From contig DATBAT010000273.1 in the NCBI GenBank assembly GCA_036271375.1, forward strand, positions 1-25,224: DNA of 25,224 nt. Direction: 5' to 3'. Both the position numbers and the translations under genes were made by a program. Shown here piece after piece: positions 15,015-22,814 of the stretch (the stretch's first letter is position 1; each line of letters begins with the position of its first letter). This DNA is from DATBAT01 sp036271375 (GTDB lineage: Bacteria; Acidobacteriota; Terriglobia; Terriglobales; Acidobacteriaceae). Below the pieces are notes generated by a model. The model searched no databases. It was not told where the DNA came from and was given only the letters and a program-made list of their open reading frames with translations.

Positions 15015-16115
15015 TCAGGAGTTTTTTGCCCGCCGCTCCCGCTCCAGCACAACTTTATCAAACGCGTGCAGTAGCCCTTCGCGTGCGGAATATGGCCCCG
15101 GCTTGTAGGCGCGCGACTTTATTCCCGCCTGCGACAACTCCGAAACTCCCCAGTCTTCCTTATTGGTGATGTCCCAGAAATCAACCGCGTCGCTGGCCTG
15201 GAAGTCGGACTTGGCCATTTCGTCGGGATGGAACGACCACTCACAGATAACCTCGGTGCGGTCCTTGGCGCGGGGCCAGAGGGTGTGGGTCATCATGTAG
15301 TCGGGATGCAGGCTCAGAAATAAATTGGGGAAGAGCGCGTAGTAGCGCGTCTCTTTGCGCTGGGCGTCGGTCAGAGAAGGAAGATAATCACGGCGGCGGC
15401 GGCCGTCGAGGCTCATGGTTTCGACTCCGTCTTTGAAACCCATGGAGCCGCCAACGTAGGTCGAGTGCGGCGTTTCGTTGTCCGCGCCCAGATAGTTGGT
15501 CAGGCAATTGAGCGTGGGGTGCAGCACCGGACAGTGCAAGCACTCGTTGTAGTTCAGCACGATCAGCTTCCAGTTGGCATTCACTTCATACACGATGCGT
15601 TTGTAGAGCCGCAGGTCCTGCATACGCCAGTTGGCGAATTTTTCCGGAAGGTCGAGCAGTTGATCGGAGAGCGGACCGGAAGTGGTGTCGAGGTTGAGAA
15701 AGATATGCCCGTCCCAGACTTCAGCTTTGATTCGATTCAGGGGATATTCTTCGCGCGGCAAATCTTCCATATGCGGCGCACCCATCAAGCGGCCGTCAAG
15801 CCCATAATTCCACCCGTGATACGGACACTGAATGCGTCCGGGAAATTTACCTTCCATCTCAGAACACATGCGCGTGCCGCGGTGCCGGCAAACGTTATAA
15901 AAAGCCCGTACCGTGCCCGATTGGTCGCGAGTCACGATGATGCTTTCGTCGGCGAGTTGCCGCAGGAAATAGTCTCCCGGGTTGGGGATATGGTCGGCGC
16001 GGCCCACGCAGATCCAATCATGAAAAAAGAAGCGTTCGAACTCCTCGGCGAAATACTGGGGATCGGTGTAATAGCGTCCGGGTAGAGTCTTCGCGGTGGT
16101 GTCGAGGGTGGCCAT
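15015..16115 (-). CDS. Rieske non-heme iron oxygenase, alpha subunit (first copy)
   Basis: The 366-aa protein starts at the ATG at 16115, with GGAG 7-8 nt upstream; an in-frame codon further up (16148) adds an unlikely leader. The Rieske [2Fe-2S] motif is Cys76-x-His78 with 18 residues to Cys97-x2-His100 ('CRHRG...CPYHGW'). The mononuclear iron motif 'NYNECLHCPVLHP' supplies His194 and His199, and an acidic region 'SDAVDFWDITNKEDW' near residues 325-340 probably carries the third ligand. The single-subunit size and this layout resemble oxygenases that hydroxylate or demethylate amines and quaternary ammonium compounds, though ring hydroxylation cannot be excluded. It is divergent from an FAD oxidoreductase/Rieske/permease operon, with 38 nt between the predicted starts. 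A partner reductase is not visible. Confidence 0.9.
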   Translation of the reverse strand: MATLDTTAKTLPGRYYTDPQYFAEEFERFFFHDWICVGRADHIPNPGDYFLRQLADESIIVTRDQSGTVRAFYNVCRHRGTRMCSEMEGKFPGRIQCPYHGWNYGLDGRLMGAPHMEDLPREEYPLNRIKAEVWDGHIFLNLDTTSGPLSDQLLDLPEKFANWRMQDLRLYKRIVYEVNANWKLIVLNYNECLHCPVLHPTLNCLTNYLGADNETPHSTYVGGSMGFKDGVETMSLDGRRRRDYLPSLTDAQRKETRYYALFPNLFLSLHPDYMMTHTLWPRAKDRTEVICEWSFHPDEMAKSDFQASDAVDFWDITNKEDWGVSELSQAGIKSRAYKPGPYSAREGLLHAFDKVVLERERRAKNS

Positions 16116-16153
16116 GGTGGTCTCCGGGCGCGCGGGCGCCGATTCCAAAGTAT

Positions 16154-17821
16154 ATGATATCGCCCGCGTTTCCTTATCCGCGCGGGTTTTGCTATTGTGC
16201 TTGCACCAACTTGCCTCCTGCCAACCGGAAATACGATGCCATCGTCATCGGCGCCGGCCACAATGGCCTGACGGCCGCGGCCTATCTCGGCGGGGCGGGC
16301 CTGTCGACGCTGGTTTTGGAGCGCCGCGACGTAGTCGGCGGTTGCTGCGTCACGGAAGAGATTGCTCCAGGCTGCCGCGCTTCAACTACCTCTTATATCG
16401 CCAGCATGTTGTTACCGCGGGTGATCCGCGACATGGACCTGGGCTCGCATGGATTGCGCATGGTGCCCTGCGATCCGTTTTTGCAGGTACCGTTGCTGGA
16501 CGGCGGAATCATTCACTGGTGGCCGGAAAGCGAGCGGACAGCGGCGGAGATCGCGAAGTACTCCGCGCGCGATGCCAAATCGTTTCTCCGCGTAGAGCAG
16601 CAACTAAAAAAACTGGCACGCTATCTTCAGCCGTTCTTTTTGGAGCCACCGCCGCAGATTGGCGGGAAGGGGCTGGAAGGATTAGCCGAACTACTGCGAG
16701 TGGCCAAGAGATTTCGTTCGATTACCAGCGACGAGATCGGGGAGCTGGTGTCATTTCTGACCGGCAGCCTGGGTGAATTTCTCGATCGCAACTATGAATC
16801 GAGCGAGGCGAAGACGTTATTTCTTGCCAACAACGTCTATGGCAAGCATGGCGGTCCTTATCAGATGGGAACCGCGATTGGCCTGCTGTTTCATCTGCTC
16901 AGTGGCGGCGACCACGATGTGCAGGGATTCAACGGTCATGTGATCGGCGGGATGGGTGCGATCACCCAGGCACTGGCCGCGGCCGGACGCAAGCGCGGTG
17001 TGGAAATTATGACGTCGGCCAGCGTGGCTCGCGTGATGGTGAAGAATGGTCGAGCACAGGGCGTGGTTCTGGAGGATGGTACCGAGATCGGGGCGAAGGT
17101 TGTGCTCTCAAACGCCGACCCCAAGCGGACTTTTCTCGGATTGGTGAAGAGCAGCGATCTGCCGGAAGATTTCCGGCAGAAAATTCGCGGCATCAAAATG
17201 GCTGGGCCGTGCGGCAAGGTGAATCTGGTCCTCGCGGAAGAACCGTGGGTCACCAGCATGCCTGCCGATGCTTCTCCCGCGCATCGTTCCTTGTTCACCT
17301 GCGTGTCGACTCTGGACTTCGCGGAACGCTGCTACGACATCGCGAAGTATGGAGAAATCCCCGAAGATCTGTGGGTCGATTGCGTGGTCGCGTCCAACGT
17401 CGACGAAACGCTGGCCCCTCAGGGCAAGCATGTGATGACCTGTTTCGTTCAATACGTTCCTTACCACTTGAAGGAAGGTACGTGGGACGAGAAGCGCGAA
17501 CTACTGGGCGATCGCGTGATAAAGAAAATCGCGCAGTATGCACCGAACGTGCCCGGTTCGGTAGTCGCGCGGCAGGTGCTCACGCCACTCGATCTGGAAC
17601 GCACCTATGGTCTAACTGAGGGGAATATCTTTCATGGAGATTTGACTCTGGAGCAGCTATTCTTCATGCGTCCGGTTTCAGGATGGTCCCAGTACCGCAC
17701 GCCTATCCCCGGGCTTTATTTATGCGGCGCGGGAGCGCACCCCGGCGGTGGTGTGACTGGAGCACCCGGGCACAACGCTGCGCATCAGGTATTGCGCGAT
17801 CTGCGGAAGAAACGAGCTTAA
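16154..17821 (+). CDS. FAD-dependent phytoene desaturase/PYROXD2-like oxidoreductase
   Basis: The protein of up to 555 aa begins its fold with 'KYDAIVIGAGHNGLTAAAYLGGAGLSTLVLERRDVVGG', a GxGxxG dinucleotide loop followed by the acidic end of the second strand. It continues with the phytoene-desaturase-like 'GGMGAITQALAAAGRKRGVEIMTSASVARVMVKNGRAQGVVLEDG', 'VLSNADPKRTFL', and the C-terminal FAD contact 'PIPGLYLCGAGAHPGGGVTGAPGHNAA'. This is the NAD(P)/FAD oxidoreductase family that includes CrtI and PYROXD2. Here it precedes a Rieske gene by 2 nt and probably oxidises the same unknown substrate class. The start is uncertain: the first 20 or so residues from the ATG at 16154 look unlike the family, and a TTG at 16211 is an alternative. 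No clear ribosome site helps. Confidence 0.87.
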   Translation: MISPAFPYPRGFCYCACTNLPPANRKYDAIVIGAGHNGLTAAAYLGGAGLSTLVLERRDVVGGCCVTEEIAPGCRASTTSYIASMLLPRVIRDMDLGSHGLRMVPCDPFLQVPLLDGGIIHWWPESERTAAEIAKYSARDAKSFLRVEQQLKKLARYLQPFFLEPPPQIGGKGLEGLAELLRVAKRFRSITSDEIGELVSFLTGSLGEFLDRNYESSEAKTLFLANNVYGKHGGPYQMGTAIGLLFHLLSGGDHDVQGFNGHVIGGMGAITQALAAAGRKRGVEIMTSASVARVMVKNGRAQGVVLEDGTEIGAKVVLSNADPKRTFLGLVKSSDLPEDFRQKIRGIKMAGPCGKVNLVLAEEPWVTSMPADASPAHRSLFTCVSTLDFAERCYDIAKYGEIPEDLWVDCVVASNVDETLAPQGKHVMTCFVQYVPYHLKEGTWDEKRELLGDRVIKKIAQYAPNVPGSVVARQVLTPLDLERTYGLTEGNIFHGDLTLEQLFFMRPVSGWSQYRTPIPGLYLCGAGAHPGGGVTGAPGHNAAHQVLRDLRKKRA

Positions 17822-17823
17822 AA

Positions 17824-18945
17824 GTGCTGGAGAAATCGTTACCCAGTTTGTACTACAACGCGCCGGAGATGTTCGCGAGAGAGAAGGAGCGCATCTTCGC
17901 GCGCGAGTGGTTTTGCGCCGGGCGCGAAGAAGAACTGGCTTCTCCGGGGACGGTGCTCGTGCGCGAGGTGCTTGGAGAAAGCATTCTGATCGCGCGAACT
18001 AAAGAGGGCGAGCTGAAAGCTCACTACAATGTTTGCCGCCATCGTGGATCGCGTTTGTGCGAGTCATCGAGCGAAGAGCGCTGGGGCCTGAAGCTTCGCG
18101 AAACGCTGACGTCGGCGGCTACGTTGCGTTGTCCTTATCATCAGTGGACTTACGCGCTTGACGGAAGCCTGCTGAGCACGCCTTTCCTGCAAGAGTCTGA
18201 AGAATTCCAGAAGAAAGACTTCTCGCTTTATCCGGTGGGCATTGAAACCTGGGGCGGGTTCTTTTTTGTAAATCTGTCACCGGAAGGAGCACGCACAGAA
18301 GGGCGCAGCTTACTGTCCCAGCTAAACAATGCGGCGGAGCGTGTACAGCGGTACCCCCTGGCCGCCTTGCAGACCGCGAAGACGGTTCGGTATGAGGTCG
18401 CCGCCAACTGGAAAATAATTCTTGAAAACTATAACGAGTGTTACCACTGCGGGCCGGTGCATCCCGAACTGTGCGAAGTGGTGCCGGATTTCCGTCGCGG
18501 GGGATCTGGGCTGGACTGGGAACATGGTATTCCGCACCGCGAAGGCGCCACTACCTTTACCTGGACCGGCACTACAACGCGAGCATCTTTTCCTGGTCTC
18601 AACGAGTATGAGAAGGTGCGCCACCGCGGAGAGCTTATCTACCCCAACTTCATGTTGAGCCTTAGCCACGACCACGCAGCCGCATTTTTGGTTTGGCCGC
18701 AAAGCCCGGAACGAACTCTGATTGAGTGCAGATTTCTTTTTCATCCCGATGAAATGGCGAAGGCTGACTTCGATCCTTCCGACGCCATTGATTTCTGGGA
18801 CCTCACCAATCGCCAGGACTGGGCGATTTGTGAACGGGTACAGCAGGGATTGAAAACGCGAGTGCATAAATCTGGGTATTACGCGCCGATGGAAGATGAC
18901 AGCGCCGATATTCGGCGGTACGTGGCGAAGCACTTAGCACTCTAA
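17824..18945 (+). CDS. Rieske non-heme iron oxygenase, alpha subunit (second copy, with an insertion in the Rieske domain)
   Basis: The start is placed at the GTG at 17824, two nucleotides after the FAD oxidoreductase stop, giving 373 aa and the family-typical opening 'LPSLYYNAPEMFAREKERIF'; the longer open frame upstream lies inside the previous gene. The Rieske ligands are Cys71, His73, Cys103 and His106, with 29 residues between the two pairs instead of the usual 16-18. Mononuclear-iron ligands are His208 and His213 in 'NYNECYHCGPVHPE', and 'SDAIDFWDLTNRQDW' supplies the acidic region. Near the C-terminus 'FHPDEMAKADF' matches the divergent copy's 'FHPDEMAKSDF', so the two are paralogues. 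Substrate is unknown; co-transcription with an amino acid-type permease suggests an amine or amino acid derivative. Confidence 0.87.
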   Translation: MLEKSLPSLYYNAPEMFAREKERIFAREWFCAGREEELASPGTVLVREVLGESILIARTKEGELKAHYNVCRHRGSRLCESSSEERWGLKLRETLTSAATLRCPYHQWTYALDGSLLSTPFLQESEEFQKKDFSLYPVGIETWGGFFFVNLSPEGARTEGRSLLSQLNNAAERVQRYPLAALQTAKTVRYEVAANWKIILENYNECYHCGPVHPELCEVVPDFRRGGSGLDWEHGIPHREGATTFTWTGTTTRASFPGLNEYEKVRHRGELIYPNFMLSLSHDHAAAFLVWPQSPERTLIECRFLFHPDEMAKADFDPSDAIDFWDLTNRQDWAICERVQQGLKTRVHKSGYYAPMEDDSADIRRYVAKHLAL

Positions 18946-18962
18946 ACGGACTCCACTACTGA

Positions 18963-20408
18963 ATGGGTTCCACTCCCATCGACGCGCCGACCGCTTCCTC
19001 TACGAAATCTCCTCCGCGCGTTATGGGCTTTGCCGATCTCCTGATGTTCTATGTGGTTACGGGCATCAGCCTACGCTGGCTGGCGACCGCTGCCCATGCG
19101 GGTCCAAGCTCCATCGTTATTTGGATTGGAACGTGGCTTTGTTTTTACGTGCCGCTGGCTCTTTCGGTGGTGGAGTTGGCTTCACGCTATCCACAGGAAG
19201 GCGGACTCTATGTTTGGAGCAAGCAGGCGTTCGGCGATTTCGCTGGCTACATTGCAGCTTGGACTTATTGGACCAGCAACCTTCCATATTTTCCTGCAAT
19301 CCTTTATTTTGCCGCCAGCAACGTGCTCTACATGCGCGGGCAAAAGTGGATGTATCTTTCTGACCGGCCCAGTTACTACGTCTGGTTTTCGCTGTTGGCT
19401 TTGGCCCTGATTACGCTAATGCACTATGTCGGCCTGAATGTCGGCAAATGGCTGCACAACGTCGGCGCTTTCGGTATGTGGGTGCCGGCTGCAATCGTCA
19501 TCGTAATGGGCTTCATCGGCTGGCACCGCTTTGGATCGGCTAATCAGTTCACTGCCGCGAGCCTCGTTCCAAGCGCACATCTGAAAGACATGATTTTCTG
19601 GGCTTCACTGGCGTTCGCTTTTGGCGGATGCGAAACCGCGTCGTTCATGGGCGAAGAGGTGAAGAACCCACGACGCAATATTCCGCGAGCTTTGATTCTG
19701 GCGGGGCTGATCGTGGCGGTTTGTTACATCCTGGGAACGGTTGCGGTGTTGCTGGCACTACCGAGCGCGCAGATCAGCGATCTGCAAGGATTGATCGAGG
19801 CGATCCGCAGCACTGCAGATCGGCTCGGATGGATAGGAGTAGTTCCGGTTGCGGCCGCCTTGATCGCAGTCAGCAATCTCGGAGCGGCGGGTGCATTCCT
19901 TGCCGCAACAGCGCGCTTGCCGTTCGTGGTTGGGATAGACCGATATCTTCCGGCGGCATTCGGAAAACTACATCCCCGCTGGGGAACACCGTATGTAGCC
20001 TTGCTGACGCAGTCGTCATGCGGTGTTGTTTTCGTCTTGCTCGGCCAAGCTGGCACCAGCGTGCGCGGCGCCTATGACGTTCTGGTGAGCATGGGAATCA
20101 TTACTTACTTCATCCCGTACTTGTTTGTGTTTGCGTCGATGTTCCGCTTGCAGTGGGAGAACGCAGGCGTAGACGTGATACGTGTGCCCGGTCGCAAGCC
20201 GGTTGCACTACTAGTTTCATGTTTGGGATTCGCCACGACCTTGCTCACCATCGGGCTCTCCCTGGTACCTGCGCCCGAAGAGCCAAACAAGATTCTCGCG
20301 GCAGCAAAAGTGGTAGGGCTGACAGCAGTTCTGCTTGCCGGTGGAGCAATCCTCTACTACCGAGCAAAGTCCAAAAACAGAATCGATCCAGCCGGAGACA
20401 TTTCTTAA
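18963..20408 (+). CDS. APC-superfamily amino acid/amine permease
   Basis: The 481-aa protein has about twelve hydrophobic segments, as expected for the amino acid-polyamine-organocation (AA_permease_2) family. Recognisable blocks are 'FADLLMFYVVTGISLRW' in helix 1, 'LALSVVELASRYPQEGGLYVWSKQAFG' around helices 2-3, 'WASLAFAFGGCETASFMGEEVKNPRRNIPRA' in helix 6 and the loop after it, and 'ATARLPFVVGIDRYLPAAFGKLHPRWGTPY' around helix 8. These are the substrate-site and loop motifs of inner-membrane amino acid and amine transporters. It starts 17 nt after the second Rieske gene and so is probably in the same operon, importing the substrate of the oxygenases. The precise cargo cannot be read. The stop is 30 nt from that of the convergent gene. 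Confidence 0.88.
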   Translation: MGSTPIDAPTASSTKSPPRVMGFADLLMFYVVTGISLRWLATAAHAGPSSIVIWIGTWLCFYVPLALSVVELASRYPQEGGLYVWSKQAFGDFAGYIAAWTYWTSNLPYFPAILYFAASNVLYMRGQKWMYLSDRPSYYVWFSLLALALITLMHYVGLNVGKWLHNVGAFGMWVPAAIVIVMGFIGWHRFGSANQFTAASLVPSAHLKDMIFWASLAFAFGGCETASFMGEEVKNPRRNIPRALILAGLIVAVCYILGTVAVLLALPSAQISDLQGLIEAIRSTADRLGWIGVVPVAAALIAVSNLGAAGAFLAATARLPFVVGIDRYLPAAFGKLHPRWGTPYVALLTQSSCGVVFVLLGQAGTSVRGAYDVLVSMGIITYFIPYLFVFASMFRLQWENAGVDVIRVPGRKPVALLVSCLGFATTLLTIGLSLVPAPEEPNKILAAAKVVGLTAVLLAGGAILYYRAKSKNRIDPAGDIS

Positions 20409-20438
20409 GTAGCGTTTTGGGATCAAATTTCTTTAGGG

Positions 20439-22790
20439 CTAACTAACCTGCCCAGCAATCTCGAATCTGGATACGCTTTTGGTCGCGAAAATAGCGGTAT
20501 CAGCATGCACCCCGCCGAGTGTTACAGATTGGCCATTCACAGTTACGGTGTTCAACTTCATCGACTTGGGAAGTCGGATTTTCAAATGTACTTCTTTCGG
20601 CATTTTCGAACTGGCAAACTCCACGATAGCCGCTACCTTGCCTGATTTCGCCTGCAGACTGAAACTCACCTTCCCCCAGCGCGTTGGCGCTTGTTTGATC
20701 GAGATTTCTTTGCCTGACGCGACCCATTCGGTGGGCACGCCCTTTGCCAGGTAGAGTCGATCTTCGTCCGAGTCCTCCAGAACCAACATCCAGCGAACAA
20801 GTAGCGGTATCGTCAGTTGTGCCGGCATGCAGTAGAGAGCGGAATCGCCGGTGATGCCGGTGACTTCGCCGGCGGTCCAACTGCCGCGGGTGTGGGCGTG
20901 GTAACGATGCGAGTAGAGGAACAGCACGAATTCTTCGATGCGGTCGAGGCGCAGCAGCATCTGCGCGTAGCCGTAGGAAATGAATCCGAGGATTTCGCGG
21001 CCGTCGTCGTGGATCTGTCCGACATTGGCGACGATGCCTAACGTCGTTGCACCGTGGGCACGCATGCAATCGATAACTAGATTCGCCAGATTCGGCGGTA
21101 ACACGTCTGCCTGGAGCAACTCTGCATACGGACGGTGCGGCCATCCCTGTGGACTTGGTTTTTCTTTTTCCAGAGATTCGCGGAAGGTCAGCGTGGTTCC
21201 TGGATAAAGTCCGATATACGGCGGCGTTTTATCGCGTTGGATATTTTTCTCAATGCTTTCGATGGTGCGCCGTTGCAAAATCTGACTTCGTTTCAGCCAT
21301 GATTGGGCGACGCCTGCGTACCCTAGTTCAGTCCAAGCCACCGCCAGGTCTTTGAATCCGCGTGCAGAGAAAGCACTGTTGGCGTAGTACGGCCGCCAGT
21401 ACAGGGCTGGTGTTTCGCTGAGGCACGAGTCAGATTCACTCCATCCGCTGATCAGACCATATTCCGGATTTTCCGGAGGTAGGCGCAGGCTTTCGTCGTG
21501 CATGTCGGCGAGCAATTTAGCGGTCGCTTCAATCTTCGCGCGGTGCTTCAACATCAATGCGCGGTCATGCGTGTAGTGGAAATAGCGCGCCAGCAGGGAA
21601 AGAGTCAGGCCATACTGCGCGGTTTCCGGGCCGCGCATATCGATCATGCCATTCGCATCCACATATTCCGCGAAGTAGTTGTCGATGTACTGCCGCGCCG
21701 TTGAGAGCCTGCCCCACTCCATGTTGGTGTAGATCGCACTGGTGAAGATGTCCTGGAAGCCGTCGTACTCTGAACCGGCGTAGTCGCGATCGACTGCGCC
21801 ATACTTGGGATACAAACCTTCGGGACGCGTCATCAACTCTTTTGCGAACGAGTGCTTCGAAAGATCGACCCATGCATCCTGCGGAAGCGATGTCGTCGCG
21901 AACTCGCGCAACTGATCGTCCCAGTAATCGGCGAAGGCGAGCAGAGCGCGATAGAACTCATCGGGCTGCGGATCTTGTCGCGCCGGTGGGTACGCCGGAT
22001 AGCTGTGACCGTAAACCACTTTGACGATCTTGTTGTTTTCGACTCGCGTAGTGCGATGCCAGGTGTGAACGATGTATTTGTTTTTGTTCGGCGCCACTTC
22101 CCCAAACAAGATCACTTCCCAGTAGGCATTGTCGGAATCCGGGATTATTTTGCGTACGGCCGGCATCCAGCCACCGACGAGGCCGTCGTAAAGTTGTCCT
22201 TTTTCCAACGCCTTGCGGAGTTCAGGAAAATATTGAATGGGATGGTAAGTCCGCGTGCTTCCACTGCGGTAGACAGGCGTTACGTCGTAGGCTTCCTTGG
22301 TGCCCACGAATGTCGTCCAGGTGCGAGGGTTTTTCTCAGCCGAAGCCATGGGCGGCGCTGCCGAGCGCACGATTTCAGGGTCGGGGTCGCCGTTCTTTAG
22401 AAGTTCATCTGCCAAGAGATCGGCTGGCGCGAGGGCAATGTCTTTCAGCTTAAGGCCGAGGTAGTAGTCGCCTTCCGCAATAGACGCTTCCGCGCTGCGT
22501 GCGAGTTCGCGGCTGCGACCGGCGGAGGAAACGAACACAATCGACCCATCGCGCGTCCGCAGGTCTTCGTAAACCTTCCACGACGCGACGGCTTCTTTGA
22601 ATTCCGCGACTTGCGTGAACCCCTCCAGAGAAGGAGCAGGCTTGGTTTCGGTCGGGGGTGCGGCTTCCGCGAACAAGTCTATTCCGCCGGAGATCACTTG
22701 AAACCCGGCGGCGGTTGCGGCCATCGCCTGCAAGAAATTCCGCCGATTCCTGTCGGCGGGATCTTGGGAACTTTCCTTCTTCCGAGCCAT
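20439..22790 (-). CDS. Large Tat-exported protein of unknown function, possibly an alpha/alpha-barrel carbohydrate-active enzyme
   Basis: The 783-aa protein begins with a twin-arginine signal, NRRNFLQAMAATAAG (Arg16-Arg17), after a charged leader. An AGGAG ribosome site lies 5 nt before the ATG. I do not recognise a named family. Residues about 300-650 are helix-rich, with aromatic and acidic clusters such as 'YDGFQDIFTSAIYTNMEW', 'YGLTLSLLARYFHYTHD', 'GWSESDSCLSE', and 'RYHAHTRGSWTAGEVTG'. This resembles the (alpha/alpha)6 barrels of several glycoside hydrolases and lyases. The last 100 residues are beta-rich ('VSFSLQAKSGKVAAIVEF...HLKIRLPKSMKLNTVTVNGQ'), like the C-terminal beta-sandwich of such enzymes. 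It follows the S9 peptidase gene by 24 nt on the same strand, so both are probably expressed together and exported. Confidence 0.75.
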   Translation of the reverse strand: MARKKESSQDPADRNRRNFLQAMAATAAGFQVISGGIDLFAEAAPPTETKPAPSLEGFTQVAEFKEAVASWKVYEDLRTRDGSIVFVSSAGRSRELARSAEASIAEGDYYLGLKLKDIALAPADLLADELLKNGDPDPEIVRSAAPPMASAEKNPRTWTTFVGTKEAYDVTPVYRSGSTRTYHPIQYFPELRKALEKGQLYDGLVGGWMPAVRKIIPDSDNAYWEVILFGEVAPNKNKYIVHTWHRTTRVENNKIVKVVYGHSYPAYPPARQDPQPDEFYRALLAFADYWDDQLREFATTSLPQDAWVDLSKHSFAKELMTRPEGLYPKYGAVDRDYAGSEYDGFQDIFTSAIYTNMEWGRLSTARQYIDNYFAEYVDANGMIDMRGPETAQYGLTLSLLARYFHYTHDRALMLKHRAKIEATAKLLADMHDESLRLPPENPEYGLISGWSESDSCLSETPALYWRPYYANSAFSARGFKDLAVAWTELGYAGVAQSWLKRSQILQRRTIESIEKNIQRDKTPPYIGLYPGTTLTFRESLEKEKPSPQGWPHRPYAELLQADVLPPNLANLVIDCMRAHGATTLGIVANVGQIHDDGREILGFISYGYAQMLLRLDRIEEFVLFLYSHRYHAHTRGSWTAGEVTGITGDSALYCMPAQLTIPLLVRWMLVLEDSDEDRLYLAKGVPTEWVASGKEISIKQAPTRWGKVSFSLQAKSGKVAAIVEFASSKMPKEVHLKIRLPKSMKLNTVTVNGQSVTLGGVHADTAIFATKSVSRFEIAGQVS

Positions 22791-22814
22791 AAACGCTCCT
22801 GTCGCGGATTCTAT

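Noticed and set aside
17683..17823. Second Rieske gene starting at 17683, overlapping the FAD oxidoreductase by 139 nt.
   Set aside because: That part of the frame is a shadow of the conserved C-terminal FAD-binding segment of the previous gene. Family-typical sequence begins just after the GTG at 17824.
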